Of a stretch of 10,430 bases of DNA, positions 1-5,287 are shown piece after piece. The translations under genes were made by a program, and so were the position numbers. Numbering within the stretch: position 1 is the stretch's first letter; the number at the start of each line of letters is the position of its first letter. Source of the stretch: Euryarchaeota archaeon UBA82 (GTDB lineage: Archaea > Thermoplasmatota > Poseidoniia > Poseidoniales > Poseidoniaceae); contig DAKQ01000123.1 of NCBI GenBank assembly GCA_002496635.1, positions 1,989 to 12,418 of the forward strand, read 5' to 3'. The notes under the pieces were generated by a model, which saw only the letters and a list, made by a program, of their open reading frames with translations, searched no databases and was not told the origin of the DNA.

Positions 1-6
1 CTCCTT
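1..6 (-). promoter_or_regulatory. Shine-Dalgarno site for an off-window gene
   Basis: On the minus strand the last six bases read AAGGAG, a strong Shine-Dalgarno core. They lie nine bases past the gshA stop codon. The start codon would fall a few bases outside the window, so another gene follows gshA in the same transcription unit. Its identity cannot be seen. A glutathione-synthetase-like ATP-grasp gene would be a natural partner, but that is a guess. Confidence 0.6.
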
Positions 7-14
7 TATGACAA

Positions 15-1217
15 TCATGACGTTTTCATGGCTTCTAATTCAAGTCCCATAGCGAGCATTGAAAGTTCTGCAACCAAAGCATGCCAATTGTGTGCATGTG
101 TCATATATGCAGGCTCTTGGTCAGAAGTTACAAACTGAGCACTAGGAGAATTTAGATTACCGATATCATCTCGCTTGGAATTCACCCTGTAAAACCAGGA
201 TGACGCATCACCATCAACAAGATAGACAACCGGTTCTACTGGAAACCCTTCATCTGTTTTCATCAATGTAGGGACTCCTTCTTGTATCAAAAAATCCTCT
301 ACATCAGTCGTTCCCTTGCCATACATCAGTTTCTTCATCTTACGGTTTGAGAGATTTAAGAGTTGATCTCCAGACGTTACTGTCATAATCCCTAATCCAT
401 ACGTGCCTCTATTATTTTTCACATAGACAACTGGGGCTCTATCGAGTCCCATAGATTGGTATCTCTTTGAAAGAAGTTCAATGAATAAATCAACCTCCTC
501 AGCTAATTTTACTCTGCATGTTTCTTTTTCCAAACACTTATTCTCGGAGACAAATGAATCACAAAGTAAGTGCCATGGGTCAATTCCAATTATTTCGCTT
601 ACTTCTTCAACCAATGAACGAAGGTGTTCAAAATGCATTGATTTTTTCCTGTTGTGCCAACCCATTTGTGGATTGGGTAAAATGTGTGCTGATGAGAGCC
701 CCTGCAAGCCTTCGTCAGTCAGATCGTTATTGAGTAAGATGAAGTCTGGTTGTTGCCCATTTACGAGGAGAACATCCTCAACGACTTCGACTTGATTTAA
801 TGAAAGTGGGCCGTTGATTCCATTGAGTGAATTGAATCCCTCAAGTTCGGGATTACCTATCGTACACCGATAACCTGCGGATTCCACAAGTTTGCACAAT
901 GTCCGTAGATTTTCTACATAACCTTGATTCCTTGTATGAGATTCTGGATAGATGTGAACCCATTTACAATCAGGATTATTTCTCTTAATGTGTTCAGAAA
1001 TTCGATTTATTAGATGAGGTATATCTGAATTGGAAGTATTGTTGAAACCTGCAGGGAATTGGTTTGCATCAACAACTGCGATTTTCCAACCTGCGTCTCT
1101 GACATCAACACTTCCGTATATTGGAACCTCTATTGACAAACGCTTTTTATTCATCCATTCGGTTAACTCATCACGTTTTTCTTCAAGCCTAGTACTTAAA
1201 TCATGTAGAAATGTCAT
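15..1217 (-). CDS. gshA: Glutamate-cysteine ligase, Acidithiobacillus ferrooxidans type (GshA family, PF08886/TIGR02049-like)
   Basis: Predicted cytosolic ligase joining L-glutamate through its gamma-carboxyl to L-cysteine with ATP, the first step of gamma-glutamylcysteine/glutathione synthesis. The 400-residue protein carries the blocks I associate with this family: an N-terminal VPIYGSVDVRDAG stretch (about 31-43), DANQFPAGFNN (50-60), VYVKNNRGTYGLGIM (264-278; basic and glycine-rich, probably nucleotide-contacting) and VDGDASSWFYRVN (334-346). There is no signal peptide or membrane segment. An in-frame TTG lies one codon earlier, but ATG at 1217 is preferred because the GAGGTGAT site at 1221-1228 is then correctly spaced. 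The ATG shares its A with the asnB TGA stop (TGATG), so translation is probably coupled to asnB. This family is known mainly from proteobacteria and cyanobacteria, so in an archaeon it suggests acquisition from bacteria. The family call is from motif memory, and the true product could be another gamma-glutamyl compound. Confidence 0.8.
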   Translation of the reverse strand: MTFLHDLSTRLEEKRDELTEWMNKKRLSIEVPIYGSVDVRDAGWKIAVVDANQFPAGFNNTSNSDIPHLINRISEHIKRNNPDCKWVHIYPESHTRNQGYVENLRTLCKLVESAGYRCTIGNPELEGFNSLNGINGPLSLNQVEVVEDVLLVNGQQPDFILLNNDLTDEGLQGLSSAHILPNPQMGWHNRKKSMHFEHLRSLVEEVSEIIGIDPWHLLCDSFVSENKCLEKETCRVKLAEEVDLFIELLSKRYQSMGLDRAPVVYVKNNRGTYGLGIMTVTSGDQLLNLSNRKMKKLMYGKGTTDVEDFLIQEGVPTLMKTDEGFPVEPVVYLVDGDASSWFYRVNSKRDDIGNLNSPSAQFVTSDQEPAYMTHAHNWHALVAELSMLAMGLELEAMKTS

Positions 1218-2989
1218 CAAATCACCTCATTCAATAAATCATCAACTGTTCGGTTTTGTAGGTGAAGTCCGTGCCCGTGTAGGTGGATTGATTCAAACAA
1301 ACCAAGCCCAAGTGCTATTTCCGGTTGCCTACGTAAAACCTTTTCACAGGCAGTCCATTTTGATGCAATCTCTTGTATTTGCGATTCATATTCACGAAGA
1401 CATGATGAGAGCAATGTAGGGGATGTTGCTGTTCCAGCAGGTAATTTCTTCCGATAGACAACTGAATCAGGTAGGTCTGTTAATGCGGCAGCAGATCGCA
1501 ATGCTTTCTTTTCCAGACCACTTTCTGGAAGCCGTTGATTCATTGGGAGTTTCATCGCTTCTTGTCGATGTGCACGCCCGAGGAAAGGAACCCGAACTTC
1601 TAAGGAATGAGCCATTGAATGACGATCAACGAGTCGTAGTTGAAAATTACTGAGTTGACCATGTTCTATCTCAAATTGCAGTGTGTTTTCAAGGGTACTC
1701 AAGTGAGTCGATGGGCGATGATCTTGAACCCACCAACGCGGATCTTCCGGTAATTCGGAATCGAGTGTTGCAGCAAAAGGGTGATTCAGTTCTGATATTC
1801 GAGATTCAAGTTGTTGTTGATGATGCTTCAAATCAACATAACGAGGATATCCAGCATGGATTTCATCCGCACCTTGACCACAAAGACCGACTCGTACAAC
1901 CTTCGACATTTTTTGGAACAATGGTTGGAAGAACAATACCGAGACATCCAAATCTTCTCCGTGCCAAGAAAGAGAGGGCAGATGGCGAGAAAAAGAATCC
2001 AAATCCATAATCGATTGGTGATGTTTCAAGTCCAATGAGGAGGCGACTAGTTCCGCAGCCATCCAATCCGGATTATCTTCGCTTTCAGCAACGGTCCAAC
2101 ATGCAGGCGTTGGACGCCCATACTTCTTTGCAGCATCGCTAGCAACTGCTGCGACCAACGAAGAATCAAGACCGCCAGAAAGAACGATACCTACAGGTAC
2201 ATCAGACATCAATCGTTGACCAACACTTTCGATGAATCCATCCAGAAGAAGACTTGAACCCTGATTTACGTCCCAAGAATCGCTTGGATTAAACATAGGA
2301 CGGGAGAATTGAGAACTACTCTCTAGACGAGTATCGCCATCTTCCACCGACCACACTTCTACAGTTCCTGGTCGGACTTGATGAACACCATGAAACAACG
2401 ATGTTGCATCAAGAGGATATTCCCAGACAATTCGGGCAAGTAATGCTTCCATGTCCATTTGAGGACGGTATTGCGGATGAGCATGGAAGGCTTTAGCTTC
2501 ACTTGCGAAGAGAAGAGAACCAGCAATGGTTGACCTCAAAAGAGGTTTGATTCCCATTTCATCCCGTGCAAGGATCAATTGTTTGTTTACTGGATCCCAT
2601 AAACTCAAGGCAAACATTCCATCAAGTTGTTTCAACCAATTACAATGATCATTGGCTGTTGGTTGATTTATTTTATGAGTAGCGTTTCTATGCAACGCTA
2701 GAATCGATTCACTATCGCCAAATGTTTTCCATGGATAATCACGATTTTCGTCTCTCAGTTGTTGATAATTGTAGATTTCACCATTCACGATCAGGACACA
2801 CCCATGATTAGATTGGATAGGTTGAGGACTTCCTTCCAAATCCACAATTGCAAGTCGTGCGTGGCCTAAGGAAATATTCTCATCATTCCAGAACCCAGTA
2901 CCATCAGGTCCCCGATGATGTTGGATTCGGGTCATGCCCTTCACAATAGAAGGTTCTGGGGAACCGAACATACCAGAGATTCCACACAT
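1217..2989 (-). CDS. asnB: Asparagine synthetase (glutamine-hydrolysing), AsnB family, with a divergent synthetase motif
   Basis: Expected to hydrolyse glutamine and pass ammonia to beta-aspartyl-AMP, giving asparagine, glutamate, AMP and PPi in the cytosol. The 590-residue length is normal. The N-terminal Ntn glutaminase domain (about 1-210) starts MCGISG, so Cys2 becomes the nucleophile, and it has HHRGPDG (24-30) and NGEIYNY (69-75). The C-terminal synthetase domain has the pyrophosphate loop SGGLDSS (271-277), VDRHSMAHSLEVRVPFL (454-470) and KKALR (494-498). Oddities: the usual SGEGADELFGGY is CGQGADEIHAGY (370-381), replacing a conserved glutamate with Gln372, and the usual PFLD ends in Gly471. 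No Shine-Dalgarno site precedes the ATG, but TATAAAC lies about 27 bases upstream, so a leaderless transcript is likely. The gene is joined to gshA by TGATG. A related amidotransferase with a different acceptor is possible given the substitutions. Confidence 0.85.
   Translation of the reverse strand: MCGISGMFGSPEPSIVKGMTRIQHHRGPDGTGFWNDENISLGHARLAIVDLEGSPQPIQSNHGCVLIVNGEIYNYQQLRDENRDYPWKTFGDSESILALHRNATHKINQPTANDHCNWLKQLDGMFALSLWDPVNKQLILARDEMGIKPLLRSTIAGSLLFASEAKAFHAHPQYRPQMDMEALLARIVWEYPLDATSLFHGVHQVRPGTVEVWSVEDGDTRLESSSQFSRPMFNPSDSWDVNQGSSLLLDGFIESVGQRLMSDVPVGIVLSGGLDSSLVAAVASDAAKKYGRPTPACWTVAESEDNPDWMAAELVASSLDLKHHQSIMDLDSFSRHLPSLSWHGEDLDVSVLFFQPLFQKMSKVVRVGLCGQGADEIHAGYPRYVDLKHHQQQLESRISELNHPFAATLDSELPEDPRWWVQDHRPSTHLSTLENTLQFEIEHGQLSNFQLRLVDRHSMAHSLEVRVPFLGRAHRQEAMKLPMNQRLPESGLEKKALRSAAALTDLPDSVVYRKKLPAGTATSPTLLSSCLREYESQIQEIASKWTACEKVLRRQPEIALGLGLFESIHLHGHGLHLQNRTVDDLLNEVI
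1221..1228 (-). promoter_or_regulatory. Strong Shine-Dalgarno site of gshA, inside the asnB 3' end
   Basis: The minus strand reads GAGGTGAT, a full match to the usual 16S rRNA 3' tail. The GAGG core is seven bases from the ATG at 1217. It decides the start codon, because the in-frame TTG at 1220 would be too close. It lies inside asnB codons, which fits coupled translation. Confidence 0.7.
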
Positions 2990-3011
2990 ATCTCAGAGGA
3001 AACGCCCATGA

Positions 3012-3020
3012 CGTTTATAC
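3012..3020 (-). promoter_or_regulatory. TATA-box promoter of asnB-gshA (leaderless)
   Basis: The minus strand reads GTATAAACG. The centre of TATAAAC is about 27 bases before the asnB ATG at 2989, which is the archaeal TATA-to-start-site distance. Transcription would therefore begin at or next to the ATG, consistent with the lack of a Shine-Dalgarno site there. This separates asnB-gshA from the genes upstream. Confidence 0.5.
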
Positions 3021-3043
3021 CATCGCTTTTGGAAGGATTCTTT

Positions 3044-3154
3044 TCACCACAATGGGTACTTGAATGCAACAACCGCCAAGAGAATCACAGCGATTCCAAA
3101 GAAAGCATAGTAAACCGATTGCGGCGGGTCAGAGGATGAATTGTCGTCATACAT
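3044..3154 (-). CDS. Possible 36-residue single-pass membrane protein
   Basis: I do not recognise this protein. Reading the minus strand from ATG at 3154 gives a polar, acidic head (MYDDNSSSDPPQSVYY), one hydrophobic segment of about 14 residues (AFFGIAVILLAVVA, 17-30), then FKYPLW and a TGA at 3046-3044. A short acidic N-terminus, one membrane helix and a basic or aromatic tail are typical of genuine small membrane proteins, and a random frame would rarely give this. It fills the gap between the dolichol-kinase-like gene (stop 57 bases upstream) and the asnB promoter. No clear Shine-Dalgarno site precedes the ATG, although the reading frame continues upstream without a stop at least as far as 3211. 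Orientation and topology are not predictable. It could be a chance ORF. Confidence 0.4.
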   Translation of the reverse strand: MYDDNSSSDPPQSVYYAFFGIAVILLAVVAFKYPLW

Positions 3155-3177
3155 GGGTATCAACAACCATCCGTGAA

Positions 3178-3208
3178 CGAACCGATTCTTCAATATGGCG
3201 GCGGTTCG
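3178..3208 (-). repeat. 7-bp perfect inverted repeat after the dolichol-kinase-like gene
   Basis: CGAACCG (3178-3184) and CGGTTCG (3202-3208) are perfect inverted copies separated by 17 bases. On the minus strand they follow directly after the stop at 3212-3214 and precede the possible 36-residue gene. No U-rich run follows, so it is not a standard intrinsic terminator. It could be an mRNA-stabilising hairpin, a regulator site or chance. Confidence 0.3.
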
Positions 3209-3211
3209 ACC

Positions 3212-3835
3212 TCACATAACTCCCAAAAATGGTTCAAGAATCAGTACCACTGCCAAAGGAATCAACAGCATTGTAGCATTATCATCGATGTATCGTAATC
3301 GAGGCCATTCTGCTGCAACACAAATTGGACCCATTAAAGCCACAAGGTGCCATGGAGTCTCCACCCAAATTGCACAACAAGCCCAAATTAGAGCTATACC
3401 AAGCGTACCTGCCCAGATAACTGTTGATACAGAAAAGTCCTTTCTTCGCATCTCGCCAAGGAGCGGATCTCCAAGAGATAAACTCAAAATCAGTGGATAT
3501 GCATATGCCTTATCCGGAGCGAGAAGTAACACCATACCGACTCCCAAAGCACCCCAAGCGAGGGCAGATACTTGCTTTGCCTCGTAGGCACGTTGACCGA
3601 TGATAGTCATTCCAAGCTTAAGTCGAAGAGACTCACCGATAATTGCGACAAGGATAACAACAGAAACGAGTTGTTCAAGAGAGATGTTTGCAGCATCCGC
3701 AACATCTTCTCCAAACTGGAAATACAAGACTGGAATAAACGACATTCCGAGGTGAATTCCTCTACGCAGTACATGCCCTGACATGCCGCCTATCGATTGG
3801 TCAACAGGATTTGTCATCTCAACTTGGTCACTCAT
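3212..3835 (-). CDS. Dolichol kinase / phosphatidate cytidylyltransferase-like membrane protein
   Basis: A 207-residue polytopic membrane protein with about six to seven hydrophobic segments (roughly 30-40, 54-70, 88-107, 110-122, 138-156, 161-176 and 187-205). Three blocks match the SEC59/DGK1/VTE5 superfamily of CTP-using lipid kinases as I know it: a basic RRGIHLG near the N-terminus (24-30), a GDP-start cytosolic block SLGDPLLGEMRRKD (120-133), and a C-terminal EWPRLRYIDDNATMLLIP (176-193) resembling the usual E...DN.tip signature. The likely role is CTP-dependent phosphorylation of a polyprenol, phytol or similar isoprenoid alcohol in the membrane; the substrate cannot be told from sequence. 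ATG at 3835 has GAGGGA at suitable spacing and overlaps the meaB 3' end by 8 bases, so it is probably translated from the same mRNA as mcmB and meaB. A CDP-lipid synthase of the same superfamily is the main alternative. Confidence 0.6.
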   Translation of the reverse strand: MSDQVEMTNPVDQSIGGMSGHVLRRGIHLGMSFIPVLYFQFGEDVADAANISLEQLVSVVILVAIIGESLRLKLGMTIIGQRAYEAKQVSALAWGALGVGMVLLLAPDKAYAYPLILSLSLGDPLLGEMRRKDFSVSTVIWAGTLGIALIWACCAIWVETPWHLVALMGPICVAAEWPRLRYIDDNATMLLIPLAVVLILEPFLGVM

Positions 3836-4715
3836 CTTCTTCCCTCAGTTTCGCATATGCCGTATCGAAATCAATCAAACCTTTCTCTAGATTCGTGAGG
3901 ATTTCATTGAATTCCGAATGGTTCAGTATCTGCCGCTCATGGTGAGATAGAATTCGTTCTCTCCACCGTGCTCTTTCTGCCCTTGATGTTTGTTCTAATT
4001 CCATTAGAAGAGTTGCTGCTGCTTCAATCCCATCACCTTTTAGGGCGCTAACGAGTTGTACCTCTGGAGGAATCCCGTTTCCTAATTGAAGAGATTCTCT
4101 CAGTTCATTTGCGTGTCGTTCAGCACCTGGAAGGTCGGATTTGTTGACAAGGATTGCATCAGCAAGTTCGAGTAGGCCTGCTTTTTCTGCTTGGACGCCG
4201 TCTCCTCTTGCAGGCCCTTCAATCAAAACGATTCGATCTGCAACTGCTGCACATCGGACTTCTGATTGTCCTGCACCTACTGTTTCAATGATGACTTTGT
4301 CCCAACCAGTCATTAACAGACAGGCAGCCATTTCTTGAACGACTGATGGTACTGAGCCACTGGATTTTCTTGTTGCAACAGATCGAACATACACCAAGTC
4401 TTTCTTTTCAGGATGGTCTACAACTGTCATTCTTACACGATCACCGAGCAATGCTCCTCCAGACCTTGGCGAGGATGGATCGACTGCAAGAACACCTATC
4501 TTCAGACCTTTATCCGTCCATACATGGAGTAATCGATCAAGAAGACACGATTTGCCAACCCCTGGTGGACCTGTAAGCGCTAACACATTCCAATCATCAG
4601 ATTCTTTCGCTTCTGATTTGAATATGGTTTCACCGTTTTCAATTGATGAAAGGAGGCGTGCTAATGCCCTTCTATCCCCTTCACGAGCAAGCGACATCAA
4701 CTGTTCCAAGAACAT
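3828..4715 (-). CDS. meaB: Methylmalonyl-CoA mutase-associated GTPase MeaB (ArgK family)
   Basis: G3E-type P-loop GTPase that gates adenosylcobalamin loading into methylmalonyl-CoA mutase and protects or reactivates the enzyme. It is a cytosolic dimer in characterised members. Numbering the 295-residue protein from ATG 4715: short helical N-terminus with GDRRALARLLSSIENG (13-28), Walker A GPPGVGKS (49-56), VDPSSPRSGGALLGDRVRM (79-97, switch region), ETVGAGQSEV (144-153, Walker B/switch), GDGVQAEKAG (171-180) and NKSD base-specificity motif (191-194). The frame stays open upstream to 4898, but that part overlaps mcmB and lacks MeaB similarity, so I place the start at 4715, four bases after the mcmB stop. 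GAGGTG abuts this ATG, and GTG at 4718 is an alternative, so the exact start is uncertain. The C-terminal end overlaps the next gene by 8 bases. Linkage to mcmB is the classical context for this family. Confidence 0.88.
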   Translation of the reverse strand: MFLEQLMSLAREGDRRALARLLSSIENGETIFKSEAKESDDWNVLALTGPPGVGKSCLLDRLLHVWTDKGLKIGVLAVDPSSPRSGGALLGDRVRMTVVDHPEKKDLVYVRSVATRKSSGSVPSVVQEMAACLLMTGWDKVIIETVGAGQSEVRCAAVADRIVLIEGPARGDGVQAEKAGLLELADAILVNKSDLPGAERHANELRESLQLGNGIPPEVQLVSALKGDGIEAAATLLMELEQTSRAERARWRERILSHHERQILNHSEFNEILTNLEKGLIDFDTAYAKLREEDE

Positions 4716-4719
4716 CACC

Positions 4720-5166
4720 TCAAGATTGTCCTGTCCAATGCCAATCGGTATCACTGCCAACACCTGCATCAGTTCTAGCGACTGCAGTTTCGATAAATGC
4801 GACCATCTCTTCAGTCGAAGTACCTGGTCCAAAGATTGCCTTAACTCCTGCTTGGAATAATGCTGGACGATCATCATCAGGAATGATACCCCCTCCAAAG
4901 ACGATTACATCACCCATGTTGTTTTCTCGAAGCGTTTCACAGATCCGAGGGAAAAGATGCCCATGGGCACCCGATAATGATGAGAGGCCGAGTAAAAGTG
5001 CGTCTTCATCTCGAACTGTTTCAATAATCTGGTCAGGAGTTCTCCGAAGACCGGTGTAAATGACTTCATGACCAGCATCTCGCAAGGCTCGTGCGACAAC
5101 CTTTGCACCTCTGTCATGACCATCAAGACCGGGTTTGGCAATAACAATCCTCAATGGTTTGTCCAT
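4720..5166 (-). CDS. mcmB: Methylmalonyl-CoA mutase, B12-binding small subunit
   Basis: Binds adenosylcobalamin for the rearrangement of (R)-methylmalonyl-CoA to succinyl-CoA. The 148-residue protein is a stand-alone B12-binding Rossmann-like domain: [12 protein letters not shown] (11-22) contains the DxHxxG signature, with His17 the expected lower axial cobalt ligand, followed by LSSLSGAH (61-68, the SxL block) and [11 protein letters not shown] (89-99, GGxxP region). Length matches split archaeal/actinobacterial-type small subunits rather than the full mutase of about 700 residues. The acidic tail after about residue 131 is variable. The large subunit carrying the TIM-barrel substrate domain is not in this window. 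It is first in the minus-strand unit: mcmB, meaB, dolichol-kinase-like. The upstream region is shared with the divergent acyltransferase gene. No strong Shine-Dalgarno site is visible before ATG 5166. Confidence 0.9.
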   Translation of the reverse strand: MDKPLRIVIAKPGLDGHDRGAKVVARALRDAGHEVIYTGLRRTPDQIIETVRDEDALLLGLSSLSGAHGHLFPRICETLRENNMGDVIVFGGGIIPDDDRPALFQAGVKAIFGPGTSTEEMVAFIETAVARTDAGVGSDTDWHWTGQS

Positions 5167-5225
5167 GCATTATCCAGACGTCGGTTGGTTATCAAGGGCT
5201 CGTCCAATCTAGGTTAAGCAGACTC

Positions 5226-5247
5226 TTTTCATTTATTTGAATGAAAA
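5226..5247. promoter_or_regulatory. Divergent promoter region with a 22-bp perfect dyad around a TATA-like core
   Basis: TTTTCAT (5226-5232) and ATGAAAA (5241-5247) form a perfect 7-bp inverted repeat around the AT-rich core TTATTTGA. The box ATTTATTTG (AAATAAAT on the other strand) lies about 27-33 bases before ATG 5264 and about 50 before ATG 5288 on the plus strand, and about 65-73 bases before mcmB on the minus strand. It could serve as TATA element in either direction. The symmetry suggests a dimeric regulator site covering the TATA box, which is inference. The 5167-5287 gap holds no gene that I can see. Confidence 0.4.
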
Positions 5248-5277
5248 TCGTCGATGAGATGAAATGCGAGAAAGTAA

Positions 5278-5281
5278 GAGG
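5278..5281 (+). promoter_or_regulatory. Shine-Dalgarno site choosing ATG 5288
   Basis: GAGG lies six bases before the ATG at 5288, ideal spacing. The upstream in-frame ATG at 5264 has no such site, so 5288 is preferred for the acyltransferase. A TATA-like box near 5231-5239 would still allow a leaderless start at 5264. Confidence 0.5.
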
Positions 5282-5287
5282 ATAAGC

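Noticed and set aside
481-795. 104-residue open frame on the plus strand inside gshA
   Set aside because: It lies antisense within a well-supported gene, with Ser/Cys-rich random-looking composition and no domain or ribosome site.
1681-2066. Several 60-110 residue frames on both strands inside asnB
   Set aside because: They overlap the conserved synthetase domain of asnB and have no recognisable motifs.
3001-3211. Plus-strand frame spanning the asnB upstream region (to 3139)
   Set aside because: It runs through the asnB promoter and N-terminus in antisense and has no motif. The minus-strand 36-residue frame is the more credible gene here.
4716-4898. Longer meaB reading frame, starting at 4898
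   Set aside because: This extension overlaps the B12 subunit in another frame over its whole length and shows no MeaB-like residues. The family N-terminus begins near 4715.
4643-5059. 138-residue plus-strand frame opposite mcmB/meaB
   Set aside because: It is antisense to two conserved genes, with Pro/Ser-rich composition typical of a mirror frame.
5264-5287. Earlier in-frame ATG for the acyltransferase
   Set aside because: It lacks a Shine-Dalgarno site, whereas 5288 has one at ideal spacing. It is kept as an alternative because of the TATA-like box about 30 bases upstream.
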